From: Kolteria novifilia
GTDB lineage: Bacteria > Planctomycetota > Planctomycetia > Kolteriales > Kolteriaceae
Assembly: GCA_007748055.1 (NCBI GenBank)
Contig: CP036279.1
Span: forward strand, 7,378,001-7,442,000
Direction: 5' to 3'
Length of the DNA: 64,000 nt
The stretch's first letter is position 1; every line of letters begins with the position of its first letter. Below, in pieces: positions 9,388 to 19,500 of the stretch. Below the pieces are notes generated by a model, which was not told the DNA's origin, did no database searches, and saw only the letters and a program-made list of their open reading frames with translations. The position numbers were made by a program, and so were the translations under genes.

Positions 9388-9492
9388 CTACGGGTCGTTC
9401 GACTCAAGATCCTCGTCGACCTTGTTGGTCTCTTCGGGCTCAAGTTCGTCGAACGGACGCAGAAAGTCGATGAAGTTACTCCAGAGCGTCAT
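9388..9492 (-). CDS. 34-aa acidic microprotein with strong RBS
   Basis: On the minus strand an AGGAGGAA ribosome binding site (9498-9505) sits 5 nt before an ATG that opens a 34-codon frame ending at TAG. The product starts MTLWSNFIDFLRPFDELEPE and ends with DLESNDP. The first dozen residues are hydrophobic/aromatic and could form an amphipathic helix; the rest is acidic. It lies about 100 nt downstream of the nucleotidyltransferase gene on the same strand and may share its transcript. I do not recognise a family. The near-perfect Shine-Dalgarno sequence, better than those of most neighbours, is the main reason to call it. Confidence 0.55.
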   Translation of the reverse strand: MTLWSNFIDFLRPFDELEPEETNKVDEDLESNDP

Positions 9493-9596
9493 GATTCTTC
9501 CTCCTAAAAGAAGAGAAACACTCTTTCACCCCCTGATACGTCGTTCGCGCTGCGTTTGAGAGTTCCACCGCGAAGAATTCGCCCTTGGACCAGCCT

Positions 9597-10640
9597 TCAC
9601 ATCCACCAAGACGACGCGAACGCCGTTCCCCAACGCTCTCCATGGCGGAGAAAGAACCGCTGCAACCGCTCGGCCAGCGCGACGCCGTTGGCGAGCAACT
9701 CACGCTGGTGATCACTACCGGTTGACTCGTCCTTGTCCGAGTCCTTCGCGTGAAGGCTCTCGCGCACCTCGGGGTTGGCCATGAGATCGAGGTAGTTGGC
9801 GTGGAGGGTCAGGATCTCGTTCAGTCCGTCGTCACTCGTCGCCTCGTGGATCAGGGCGAGACGTTCCAGCGGAGTTCGCCAAAGATGCGCCGCGAGCCAG
9901 TCGACGTGGCGTGGCTCCCGCAGGGAGGACTCGGCAAGGAGCGCAAGTAATCCCGCGTAGGAAAGGCGACGTGCGTGGGCGAACTTGATCATTCGCATCG
10001 CGGGGCTGGCACGCCCATCGCGCCGCCAGCGAGCCCGTAGCGAAAGGCTACGGTGATAGCGCACCAAGTCATCGAGCAGCGTCGCCCAGCAACAATTCCC
10101 CTCAATCGTCTCCCGCTCGCGATAGCGATCGACCACGCCGTGCGCGAGCCGCTGATACGCCTCGGCGCCGTTGAGGGGAATGCCCTCGAGCAAGAGATGA
10201 AATCGTTTGCCGAAGACCGCGGGGGCCTCGTCGATCTGGCCGAGCGTCGTCCGATCGAGCAGCGATCGCTCGTCGATCGGCGTGGTGAAGATCCCGACCG
10301 GATCGGACTCCGCCAGCGTCACGGGGGAGAGCCTTTGCTGAATGCTTGCGAGCAACGCCTTGGCCTCGGCGGGGTGGCGATCGGGCGAGTCGCGGACGAT
10401 CACCAGGAGATCGAGATCGGAATGGTGGCTCGCTTCCCGTCGACTGAGCGACCCGACCACGGCGATCGTCACGACCTCCTCGGGGAGTTGCGCTTCGGCC
10501 AAGAGTGCCGCGAGATCTTCGAGTCGGGCGCTCGACCAATCCCACATCCGCCGCATCCTCGCGGGGACCGTCACGGCGGGAGCCGTCAAGAGGGTAGAGG
10601 GGCGCCGAGGGGACCAGATTGCGTCGGAATCGGTCGTCAT
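9597..10640 (-). CDS. Nucleotidyltransferase-domain protein
   Basis: The 347-residue protein carries a minimal nucleotidyltransferase core: VVGSLSRREASHHSDLDLLV at about residues 61-80 matches the GS...SD.DL signature of pol-beta-type nucleotidyltransferases, with the two Asp residues that bind metal. A helical C-terminal region (HLWRTPLERLALIHEAT, LLANGVALAERLQRFFL) follows. Members of this broad fold transfer AMP or other nucleotides to small molecules or proteins; the substrate cannot be read here. It is divergent from the flavin-reductase-like gene, and a microprotein lies downstream. A toxin-antitoxin MNT role is possible but no HEPN partner is visible. Confidence 0.65.
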   Translation of the reverse strand: MTTDSDAIWSPRRPSTLLTAPAVTVPARMRRMWDWSSARLEDLAALLAEAQLPEEVVTIAVVGSLSRREASHHSDLDLLVIVRDSPDRHPAEAKALLASIQQRLSPVTLAESDPVGIFTTPIDERSLLDRTTLGQIDEAPAVFGKRFHLLLEGIPLNGAEAYQRLAHGVVDRYRERETIEGNCCWATLLDDLVRYHRSLSLRARWRRDGRASPAMRMIKFAHARRLSYAGLLALLAESSLREPRHVDWLAAHLWRTPLERLALIHEATSDDGLNEILTLHANYLDLMANPEVRESLHAKDSDKDESTGSDHQRELLANGVALAERLQRFFLRHGERWGTAFASSWWM

Positions 10641-10717
10641 GGGGACTCCCTCGGCTTGGTGGACGCGACGAGTTCATAGATAGAATGCAGGAGCGAAGCA
10701 AGAAGAGGAAGAGAACC

Positions 10718-11281
10718 GTGATTGAACAGGTGTTTGGCAAGGTCGAGGTGCCCGTCTGGCTGGTGACGTCGGCGGACGAGGATCGCCGCGGCGGGCTCGT
10801 CGCGACCTTCGTCAACGAAGCGTCGATTGTCCCCGAGATGCCTCGGGTCGTGATCGGCCTCGCGAATCACCACTTCACGTGGTCGCTCATCGAGGCGAGT
10901 GACACCTTCGCCCTACACCTGGTGGGCGATGATCAGATGGATCTCATCGCCGATTTCGGAATGCGTTCGGGGCATCACGCCGACAAGCTCTCGCAGCGGG
11001 CCTACACGGAGGGGAAGACGGGGAGCCCGATTCTGTCGGACGCTCCCGCGTGGCTGGAGTGCCGGGTCGAGGAGCGGATGGAGACGGGAGACCGCACGCT
11101 CTACCTGGCGGAAGTCGTCGCGGGCAAAGTCGTGCGTCCCTTCACCCCGATGACCAATACCACGATGTTCTCGCTCGCGACCCCGGAGCAGAAACGTCAT
11201 TTGCGCGAGCAGATGGAGAAGGACCGCGCAACCGACGCGACGCGGATCGCCCAGTGGCGGGCCCAGCGCGAAGAGGCGTGA
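10718..11281 (+). CDS. Flavin reductase-like (FMN-binding split barrel) protein
   Basis: The sequence VPVWLVTSADEDRRGGLVAT near the N-terminus, followed by PRVVIGLANHHFTWSLIEAS and TFALHLVGDDQMDLI, fits the flavin reductase-like split-barrel family, in which such segments hold FMN. The protein is 187 residues from the GTG at 10718, which has AGAGGA about 8 nt upstream; an ATG at 10685 would add 11 residues. Partners and substrate are unknown. It is followed by sthA on the same strand after a 116-nt gap, so a link to nicotinamide redox balance is possible but not shown. Confidence 0.65.
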   Translation: MIEQVFGKVEVPVWLVTSADEDRRGGLVATFVNEASIVPEMPRVVIGLANHHFTWSLIEASDTFALHLVGDDQMDLIADFGMRSGHHADKLSQRAYTEGKTGSPILSDAPAWLECRVEERMETGDRTLYLAEVVAGKVVRPFTPMTNTTMFSLATPEQKRHLREQMEKDRATDATRIAQWRAQREEA

Positions 11282-11397
11282 AACGCTAGCTTCCGCGGAT
11301 TGGTCGATTTCGTATCACAGCCGGCGTCGCGCCCGACGTGGCACGATCTCTTGGCCTTGAGCAAGCAAGTGAAAGAACTCGGAAAAGAGCCCACGGC

Positions 11398-12801
11398 ATG
11401 TTCGGCAACGAACCCCACTACGACCTGATCGTGATTGGCAGCGGCCCCGGTGGCGAGGGGGCCGCGATCCAAGCCGCCAAGGATGGCAAGTCGGTCGCGA
11501 TGGTCGAGCGGCATATCGAGATCGGGGGCGGCTGCACCCACTGGGGGACGATCCCCAGCAAGGCGCTGCGCTGGTCGATTTCCCAGATGGCGGAGGTGAA
11601 CTCCAGCCCGATCTTTCGCGGCCGCGGCATGAACGTTCAGCTCACGCTTCCCGAGCTGCGCGAGAGCGCTCGGTCGGTGATCGAGAAACAGGTCTCGATG
11701 CGCTCGAGTTTCTACAACCGCAACCGCGTCGACCTCTGGGGTGGCAATGCCCGCTTCATCGACGTGAATCGACTCGAAGTGACCGAGCCGAGCGGACTAT
11801 CGAAGGTGATCAGCGCTGATGCCTTCGTGATCGCGACCGGCTCGCGTCCCTACCGGCCGCCGGGCGTCGACTTTAACCATCCGCGCATCTTCGACAGCGA
11901 TACGCTGCTGAACATCAATTGGACCCCGCGGACGATCAGCATCTACGGCGCCGGCGTCATCGGCTGCGAATACGCGACGATGCTCAAATACGTCGGCATG
12001 CAGATCAACCTCGTCAACACCCGCAAGCAACTGCTCGAGTTTCTCGACGACGAGATCATCGACGCGCTGGCCTACCACATGCGCGACATGGGCATCCGCA
12101 TTCGGCACGGTGAGGAGTACGACCGCGTCGAAGGAGTCGAGGATGGGGTCATTCTCCACCTTAAGTCGGGCAAGCAGATCAAGACCGAGGCGCTGCTGTG
12201 GGCCAATGGCCGTACCGGCAACGCCGACAATTTGGGGCTTGAGCACCTGGGCATCGGCATCAACGCCCGTGGCCAAATCGAGATCAACGAGTGCTTTCAA
12301 ACGGCGCTGCCACACATCTACGCCGTCGGCGACGTTATTGGTTGGCCCTCGTTGGCGAGCGCCGCGTACGTGCAGGGGCGTTTCGTCGCGATTCACTGCG
12401 CGACGGGGCACGCGGAGTACGCCCTGATCCGGGAAGTCCCGACCGGCATCTACACCAGTCCGGAGATCAGCTCCCTCGGCAAAACCGAACGTAAGCTCAC
12501 CGAGGAGAACGTCCCCTACGAGGTCGGCAGCGCCCTGTTTCGCAACATCGCCCGAGGCCAGATCACCGGGCAAGACGTCGGCATGCTCAAGCTCCTCTTC
12601 CATCGCGAGTCGCTCGAGCTGCTGGGGATCCACTGCTTCGGCGCCCACGCGGCCGAGATCATCCACATCGGCCAAGCGATCATGTCGCAATCGGGCAGTG
12701 CCAACACCCTGCTCTACTTCATCAACACAACCTTCAACTACCCCACCATGGCCGAAGCCTATCGCGTCGCCGCCCTCAACGGTTATAATCGTCTCTTCTA
12801 G
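11398..12801 (+). CDS. sthA: Soluble pyridine nucleotide transhydrogenase
   Basis: The 467-residue protein matches SthA (UdhA) in length and motifs. It has an FAD-binding [10 protein letters not shown] near residue 14, then [16 protein letters not shown]. In this position lipoamide dehydrogenases have CxxxxC; SthA keeps only the first Cys, as here (Cys46). An NAD(P)-binding [10 protein letters not shown] and the C-terminal dimer domain ([18 protein letters not shown]) follow. The enzyme moves reducing equivalents between NADPH and NADH in the cytosol. The ATG at 11398 gives the usual family N-terminus; upstream extension to 11338 adds unrelated sequence. Confidence 0.93.
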   Translation: MFGNEPHYDLIVIGSGPGGEGAAIQAAKDGKSVAMVERHIEIGGGCTHWGTIPSKALRWSISQMAEVNSSPIFRGRGMNVQLTLPELRESARSVIEKQVSMRSSFYNRNRVDLWGGNARFIDVNRLEVTEPSGLSKVISADAFVIATGSRPYRPPGVDFNHPRIFDSDTLLNINWTPRTISIYGAGVIGCEYATMLKYVGMQINLVNTRKQLLEFLDDEIIDALAYHMRDMGIRIRHGEEYDRVEGVEDGVILHLKSGKQIKTEALLWANGRTGNADNLGLEHLGIGINARGQIEINECFQTALPHIYAVGDVIGWPSLASAAYVQGRFVAIHCATGHAEYALIREVPTGIYTSPEISSLGKTERKLTEENVPYEVGSALFRNIARGQITGQDVGMLKLLFHRESLELLGIHCFGAHAAEIIHIGQAIMSQSGSANTLLYFINTTFNYPTMAEAYRVAALNGYNRLF

Positions 12802-13206
12802 CGTGGGCTTCGAGAACCAATTCGTCGGTCCTGATGTACAGTGCCAGGTGCCATGCGCACGGTCTCCGTGGGCACGCGGGGACGATGATGTTCCCCACCG
12901 ACCGAGCCGGTTGCGCCATCCGCTCCCCGTAGGTCAGGCCATTGCCTGACACGAGTGACGCAAGACCACAAGCTTGGCGAGCGAGGCGAGACGGATGAGG
13001 GACATTCCGGCTCCGTGACTCAAGGTTTGCTCGCGAATGGGAACCCCCTCACCCCTAACCCCTCTCCCACGGGGAGAGGGGAACCCCCGTGTTCCCGTAG
13101 GTTAGGCCATTGCCTGACACGAGTGACGCAAGACCACAATCTTGGCGGAGGTTTCCCATCGTAGGGTGGGCCTTGGCCCACCAACCGCGGCAACGGAGGA
13201 GGCATC
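12802..13206. repeat. 405-bp intergenic region built of dispersed repeats
   Basis: From left to right it holds a degenerate GCCATGCGCACGG...CCGTGGGCACG palindrome (about 12850-12880); a 50-nt segment at about 12925-12975 containing the hairpin GTCAGGCCATTGCCTGAC; the CCCCTCACCCCTAACCCCTC / TCCCACGGGGAGAGGGG element (13045-13090); a second copy of the 50-nt segment (about 13094-13146); and the palindrome GGGTGGGCCTTGGCCCACC (13164-13182). A GGAGGAGG site then precedes the leucine-rich repeat gene. No coding sequence is evident. Confidence 0.8.
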
Positions 13207-14199
13207 ATGTCCGCCGACGCGACGACAACGCGAGATGGTCGCCGACGATGGCCTGGCGGAGGCTTGATGCGAGGACTTCTCCGGCATCCTCGGCTGCTCG
13301 TCTACGTGCCGTTCGTTCTCTTCGCCCTGTTGTTCGGGATGAGCCTGTACCGATACAACCGCGAGGAGGCGGCGGTCGATCAGTTGGTACGACTCGGGGT
13401 GAACGTGAACGACGAGGTTGTTCCGGCCGCCCCTTGGATCGATGTCTTGACCGGCAGGGCGCCGCTGCATCGACTATTCGCCTCCCGATCGCGTCAGATC
13501 TATCTCGGCTACTCCGTTGTGCCACGCGAAGAGATATTGGAGCTGATTCATCGCGTTCGGAGTTGCGACGGCCTCGGCGTAAAGAACGAGTCCGATGACG
13601 AGACGCTGCGTAGGTTGTCGTCGCTGTCGAACCTCAAGTCTCTCAGCCTTGGCGGAGGACGGGTGACCGATGCGGGCCTCGCCCAACTTCGGTCCTTTCC
13701 ACGCTTGGAGGAGTTGTGGCTTGATAGTACCAGGATCACGTCGGAGGGCTTGGAGTCCCTGAGCGAACTTCCTCGACTACGAATGCTGTGGATTCGCGGT
13801 ACCGAGGTCGAGGACTGGTCATCGCTCGCGGATCTCGAATCGCTCACGACATTGGCCTTTACCGGGCGATCCTTCGACGACGAGGATCTTCGCGGTGTCG
13901 CTCAGGCCGTCGCGGCGCGTGCTGCCCGTTCGCAAGGACGGGCCTCGGGTTTGCGTTCCCTCGAAGTGTGGTGGACAGGTATCACCGACGAGAGTTCCGC
14001 CGTCTTCTCGACGATGTCTTCGCTTACCACTCTTTCCATTCGCGATGCGGACATCACGAACGCCGCTCTCGCGGAGATTGCAAAGGCCCCTTCGCTACGG
14101 GAATTGAGACTGCACGGCACAAAGGTTACCCAGGAAGCTGCTACTGAACTGTCGCAGGCGAAACCGAACTTGAAGATCTACGTCCAGGGAGGACGGTAG
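13207..14199 (+). CDS. Membrane-anchored leucine-rich repeat protein
   Basis: This 330-residue protein has an Arg-rich N-terminus, one transmembrane helix (LLVYVPFVLFALLFGMSLY, about residues 30-48) and then leucine-rich repeats of the ribonuclease-inhibitor type: LKSLSLGGGRVTDAGLAQL, LEELWLDSTRITSEGLESL, LTTLSIRDADITNAALAEI, LRELRLHGTKVTQEAA. The repeats should face the periplasm. Such proteins are numerous in planctomycetes and probably mediate protein contacts. The ATG at 13207 has an ideal GGAGGAGG site 6 nt upstream. Intergenic repeats fill the space before it. Confidence 0.75.
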   Translation: MSADATTTRDGRRRWPGGGLMRGLLRHPRLLVYVPFVLFALLFGMSLYRYNREEAAVDQLVRLGVNVNDEVVPAAPWIDVLTGRAPLHRLFASRSRQIYLGYSVVPREEILELIHRVRSCDGLGVKNESDDETLRRLSSLSNLKSLSLGGGRVTDAGLAQLRSFPRLEELWLDSTRITSEGLESLSELPRLRMLWIRGTEVEDWSSLADLESLTTLAFTGRSFDDEDLRGVAQAVAARAARSQGRASGLRSLEVWWTGITDESSAVFSTMSSLTTLSIRDADITNAALAEIAKAPSLRELRLHGTKVTQEAATELSQAKPNLKIYVQGGR

Positions 14200-14226
14200 G
14201 TAACACGCCGCCGTTGAACCGTCGCT

Positions 14227-14790
14227 CTACGCATCCTCCTCCTCATCGCTGGCTTGGGCCCGGCGGCGACGGTCCTCTTGGGCGGCGTCGAGCTCGGTGG
14301 CGATGATGATGTCGCGGGTGTCCTCGGCGCGGTCGAGGGTGAGGATGCCGTCGAGATGATCGAACTCGTGCTGGAAGACCCGCGCGGCGTAACCTTCAAT
14401 CACCATCGACTTCTGTTCCGCGTGGCGATCGAGGTACTCGACTTGAATGCCCAACGGACGGGTGACGTAGACGAGAATCCCCTCGATGCTCAGGCACCCT
14501 TCCCACGTTCCCGAAGCCTCTTCGGAGAAGCCGAGGATCTTCGGGTTGATGAAGACCTCGACCCCGCCGTCGCTTTTCTCGGTCGGCATCGGCATGATGT
14601 TGGCGACGAAGATCCGCGAACTCTTGAAGACTTGCGGCGCCGCCAGCCCGATCCCGTGCCCCTCGTGCATCGTCTCGATCATCGAATCGAGGAAGGCTTG
14701 GAACTCCGGCGTGCGGATGGTCTCGACATCAACCTCCCCGCCGACGGCGCGGAGGACAGGTTGACCCATCTGAGCGATCTCTAAGAGCAT
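14227..14790 (-). CDS. def: Peptide deformylase
   Basis: All three family motifs are present and well spaced: GIGLAAPQ (residues 46-53), EGCLS (97-101) and HEFDH (141-145). The Cys of motif 2 and both His residues of motif 3 bind the catalytic metal, and Glu142 is the general base. The enzyme removes the formyl group from the N-terminal Met of nascent proteins. The 187-residue length is normal, with an acidic, Arg-rich C-terminal tail. It converges with the leucine-rich repeat gene (27-nt gap) and is divergent from the RND adaptor gene. Confidence 0.95.
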   Translation of the reverse strand: MLLEIAQMGQPVLRAVGGEVDVETIRTPEFQAFLDSMIETMHEGHGIGLAAPQVFKSSRIFVANIMPMPTEKSDGGVEVFINPKILGFSEEASGTWEGCLSIEGILVYVTRPLGIQVEYLDRHAEQKSMVIEGYAARVFQHEFDHLDGILTLDRAEDTRDIIIATELDAAQEDRRRRAQASDEEEDA

Positions 14791-15209
14791 GGACGGTTCG
14801 CTTCCTCTCGTCTAGTGTCCCGTTTGGTCAGTTCATTCCCTAAATGAGTCTTGAGTGCCTGCCCACGCTCGCCGTGGGCATGCGGGACACACCTCTGATT
14901 CAGCACATTTCCGCGTGGTCTGAGGGCCGAGATGTCATCGAACGAACTTGCCGATCAGGACTGCTAGCGGTCCGTTGATCGACGCGCTGCCGGCTTCCAT
15001 CAACGGACTGCCAACGACTGCCAGGGACGAAGGTTCGGACGTTGGACGAGGCGACGACGGCCGACCGCGTCCGGTAGGCTCAGTGTACGGGAACCGATCG
15101 AGTCCTCCCAGTTTTCGCGAGCCTCGGCTAGCAATGAATCGTCCGATACGACAGCATGGGGGGTGATTTGGGCTCCACCTTTCCTCCGTTCTGGATGCGA
15201 GACTTCTTC
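14791..15209. other. Divergent intergenic region with two hairpins
   Basis: A palindrome of the dispersed GTGGGCATG family lies at 14858-14888 (GCCCACGCTCGCCGTGGGC). A second stem-loop at about 14967-15010 pairs TCCGTTGAT with ATCAACGGA across a 19-nt loop. Promoters for def (leftward) and for the RND adaptor (rightward) should be here, but no convincing -35/-10 pair stands out. Confidence 0.5.
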
Positions 15210-16475
15210 ATGCGTCGTTCGACTCCGCTGGCTTCCTGGATCGCCCTACTTACCGCGGCTTCGTCACTCTTCGCCCAAGGGGGCGGCCCCACGCCGGTCA
15301 ACGTCGCTCTCGCACGAACGATCGAGCAGGAGGCGACCGTCACCGTCGTCGGCGATGTCGAACCGCTTCGGCGGGCGTTGGTCGCCAGCAAGGAGGAGGG
15401 AGCGGTGATCGAGTTCCCCTTCCGCGAGGGGGACGCGGTGAAGAAAGGGGACGTCCTGGCCCGGTTGGAAACGACCGTGCTCGAGCACGAACTCGCGACC
15501 GCTCAGGCCATGCTCGAGGCGCGAAAGCAGGAGTACGACGAGCTCAACAACGGCACGCGGTCGGAAGTGATCGCCGCCGCCAAGGCGCGGATGGAGGCCG
15601 CGAAAGCGGTGGCGTCGCTGGCGCAGTCGAAGCTCGAGCGCACCCGGAAGCTCAAGTTGTCCGCCAGCGTGGAGGAACTCGACGAAGCCCGCGCCGAGGC
15701 CGATCGCGCCAAGCAGATGGTGGCCGAGTTCGAGGCGGCGCACGAGGAAGCGACCAACGGGCCGCGGGCCGAGCAGGTCGAGCGGGCCAAGGCGATGGTC
15801 GCCGCCCAGGAGTCGGAGATCAAACGGCTCGAGTCGCTGATCGACCGCCATGTGATCAAGGCTCCGTTCGACGGCTACGTGACGAAGGAACAGACGCAAG
15901 TTGGCGAATGGGTGACGCGCGGCGGCCCCGTCGTCGAGATCATCGACTTGGAGGAGGTCGATGTCCGCGTCCCGGTGCCGGGGCGCTACATCGGCAAGGT
16001 GAAGCTCGGTCAGCAGGTCCATGTCAGCTTCGACAGCATCAAGGACCGGCTGCTCGAGGGGACGGTTCGCCAGATCGTGCCCGAGGCCGACCGGAAGAGC
16101 CGTCTCTTTCCGGTGATGGTGCGGATGAAGAACTTTCGCGACGGCGAAACGCCGGGACTCCGCGCCGGCATGCTCGCGCGGGTCGACTTGCCCGCCGGGG
16201 ACGTCAGCGAAGGGGTCTTCGTTCCCAAGGACGCGTTGGTCCTGGGAGAAGCGGTGCCGATGGTCTTCGTCGTGAAACCGATGCCGAGTCAAGCCGATGG
16301 CGCGCCGGGCGGGCTGACGGTCGCTCCGGCGGTGATCCGATTGGGGGCGACGGTCGGCAACCTCATCGAGGTGCGTGGCGACGTCAAGCCGGGCGATCGC
16401 GTCGTGATCGAAGGCAATGAACGTCTTCGTCCGGGGCAACCGGTCAGTGTCCTCGAGGCGCCGTCGAAGTCATAG
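15210..16475 (+). CDS. RND efflux periplasmic adaptor (HlyD/MFP family)
   Basis: The 421-residue product has a signal peptide (MRRSTPLASWIALLTAASSL, cleavage near LFA-Q), a split biotinyl-lipoyl domain (GAVIEFPFREGDAVKKGDVL early; IKAPFDGYVTKEQTQVGEWV later) and a long Ala/Glu-rich coiled-coil hairpin between them (about residues 95-215). A beta-barrel and a membrane-proximal domain follow. It should bridge the inner-membrane pump encoded 48 nt downstream to an outer-membrane channel that is not in this window. An ATG at 15195 is an alternative start. Substrates cannot be told from sequence. Confidence 0.88.
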   Translation: MRRSTPLASWIALLTAASSLFAQGGGPTPVNVALARTIEQEATVTVVGDVEPLRRALVASKEEGAVIEFPFREGDAVKKGDVLARLETTVLEHELATAQAMLEARKQEYDELNNGTRSEVIAAAKARMEAAKAVASLAQSKLERTRKLKLSASVEELDEARAEADRAKQMVAEFEAAHEEATNGPRAEQVERAKAMVAAQESEIKRLESLIDRHVIKAPFDGYVTKEQTQVGEWVTRGGPVVEIIDLEEVDVRVPVPGRYIGKVKLGQQVHVSFDSIKDRLLEGTVRQIVPEADRKSRLFPVMVRMKNFRDGETPGLRAGMLARVDLPAGDVSEGVFVPKDALVLGEAVPMVFVVKPMPSQADGAPGGLTVAPAVIRLGATVGNLIEVRGDVKPGDRVVIEGNERLRPGQPVSVLEAPSKS

Positions 16476-16523
16476 CGGCGATCGTGTTTCGCGGGTCAAG
16501 CGGTCCTTTGAAGAGTTGCTCGT

Positions 16524-19500
16524 ATGCCATTGATTCGTTTCGCCATCGAGAACCCGGTGAAAGTTGCCGTGGGCGTGATGCTGCTGATCCTCTTCGGCTT
16601 GGTCGGGGTGACGCGGATGCCGGTGCAATTGACGCCGGAGGTCGAGATTCCGCAGATCACCGTCGCGACCCGCTGGCCGGGAGCCAGTTCCTTCGAGATC
16701 GAGCGGGAGATCGTCGACGAACAGGAGGAGCAACTCAACACCGTCGAGGGGCTATCGAAGCTCGAATCGGAAAGTAGCGACTCCAACGGCAACATCGTCC
16801 TCGAGTTCCCCGTCGGGACCGACATCGACGCCGCCCGGCAACTCGTCGACAACCGCCTCAACCAGGTGAAGGAGTATCCGCCCGACGCCGACCGTCCCGT
16901 GATCAGCAGCCTCAACAGTTCCAACAGCCGGGCGGTCGCGTGGTTGATGCTCCGCCCCAGTCCGGGGCACGAGGACGAGATCGACATCGAGAAGGAACGG
17001 ACCTTCGCCCAGAAGATCGTCGAGCCGGAACTCGAGAAGGTCAACGGCGTCGGCGCGGTCAACACCTTCGGCGGACGCGAACGTCGGCTCGAGGTGATCG
17101 TCGACCCGCACCGGTTGGCGGCGCGGGAGCTGACCATCGCCGACTTGCGCGAAGCCCTGGTCGGCCAGAACAAGGACACCTCCGGCGGTGATGTCTGGGA
17201 GGGGAAGCGGCGCTACGTGCTGCGGACGCTCGGCCGGTTTCGCACCCCCGAGCAGGTCGAGCAAGTCATCATCGCTCGGCGCGACGGACAGCCGGTCTAC
17301 GTTCGCGATGTCGCGATCGTCCAGCTCGGCACAAAAAAGCCCGACAGCATCGTCCGGCAGAAGGGCCAAACCACCATCGCGCTACAGATCCTTCGGCGCA
17401 CGGGTGCCAATGTGCTGACACTGATGGAGGGGCTGCGGGAGAAGGTCGACCAGCTCAACAACGGGTTGCTCGCGGAACGAGGGCTCGAACTCGAACAAGT
17501 CTACGACGAGACCGACTATATCAGCGAGTCGATCTCGCTGGTGCAGTCGAACATCGCGGTCGCCGGCATCCTCACCTTCTTGATCCTGTTGATCTTCCTG
17601 AGGAACTTTTGGCCGACGGTGATCATCGGGGTGGCGATCCCGGCGAGCATCATCGGCACCTTCTTTCTCTTCTGGCAGTTCGGCCGCACGCTCAACGTCA
17701 TCAGTCTCGCGGGGATGGCGTTCGCGGTCGGCATGGTGGTCGACAACGCCATCGTCGTCATGGAGAGCATCTATCGTCACTTCGAGATGGGCAAGTCGAA
17801 GGTGCAAGCGGCGCGCGACGGGACGCTCGAGGTGTGGGGCGCGGTGCTCGCGTCGACCTTGACCACGTTGGCGGTCTTCGTGCCCGTCATCTTTATCGAG
17901 GGGGAGGCGGGGCAGCTCTTTCGCGACATCGCCCTGGCGATCAGTTGCGCGGTGGCGCTCTCGCTGGTGGTCGCGGTCCTGGTCATTCCGGCGGCCTCGG
18001 CCCAGATCCTCCGGCGCGGGAGCGGAAGCGGTAGCGAGAGTCGGCTCGGCGGTGGCTTTGTCCGCGCAGTGCTCGGGATCAATCGGGGCATTCAGCGCTC
18101 GACGCTGGCTCGGATCGCCACGGTTGTGGTCTGCATCGGGGTCTCGATCGGGGGAAGCTGGCTTCTTTGGCCGAGTGTCGAGTACCTGCCGCAGGGCAAT
18201 CGCAACCTGCTCATCGGGTTCCTCATTCCCCCGCCGGGGTACAACTACGACCACATGGTCGACATCGGCAAGCGGGTCGAGAAGAAGCTCGCGCCGCTGT
18301 GGGATCCCGAGTCGGGAGCCGCGGAGGAAGCGGGCATCCCAGGCATCGAACACTTCTTCTTTGTCGCTAGCGCCCGCAACCTCTTCATGGGGGCGCGGGC
18401 GACCGACGGAGCACGGGTCGCGGAGCTGATCCCGCCGCTGCGCGAAGCGACGGGGGGCATCCCCGGAATGATCGCGGTGGTGACCCAGACCAGTCTCTTC
18501 GAGAACGCGCTCAGTGGAGGCCGGACAATCGACATCGAGATCACCGGCGACCGCGTGGAGAAGCTCGTCGAGATTGGCCGCCAAGCTTTTGGCATGATGG
18601 CCGCCCAGGCCGCCGACCCCGCCAGTCCGCTCTTCGGCAGTCAGTTGCGCCCCGTTCCCGGACTCGACGTCGCCAATCCCGAGATCCACGTCGTTCCCAA
18701 GTGGGAGCAGGCCGCCGACCTGGGAATTTCCGCCAGCGAACTTGGCTACGCGATCGACGCCCTCGTCGACGGCGCATACACGGGCGACTACTACGACGAA
18801 AATCAGAAGATCGACCTGGAGATCATCGGCGAGGAGCAGCACGCCAAGCGCATCGACCAACTCGATCAACTCTACATCTCGACCGATGACGGCCAACTCG
18901 TCCCACTCTCCGTGGTCGCGCGGATCGAGCTGAGCAGCGGGCCCGAGCAGATCAACCACCGCGGTCGCCGCCGGGCGATCACGATCCAGGTCACCCCTTC
19001 GCAATCGACGCCGCTGGAGATCGCCAGGCAAACCATTCAGAATAGCGTCGTCGATCAACTCGTCGCTAGCGGAGTGACCGAGGAGGGGCGCTACCGAGTC
19101 GAGCTTGCGGGAACCGCCGACAAGTTGACCGAGGCCTGGTCGGCGCTGTGGTTCAACCTCCTGTTGGCGGCGCTGATCACGTATCTGGTCATGGCGGGAC
19201 TCTTCGAGTCGTTCCTCTACCCGTTGGTCATCATGGCGAGTGTGCCGCAGGCGGCCGTCGGCGGCTTCGGCGCCCTCTTCGTCACCAACCTGGCGACGAT
19301 GTATTTCCTCGGGAGAGTCACCTCGCTCGATGTCGTGACGATGCTCGGCTTCGTCATTCTGATCGGGACCGTGGTCAACAACGCGATCCTGATCGTTGAT
19401 CAGGCGTTGCAGTTGATCCGCGACGAACAGGAGGAGATGCGTCATCTCTCCGGCTACGACGAGGGAATCGACGAGGACTTCGAACGCCGCAGTTCGCTGA

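Noticed and set aside
9301-9507. 68-codon plus-strand frame opposite the 34-residue gene
   Set aside because: No ribosome binding site and no family features. The minus-strand frame has a far better start signal.
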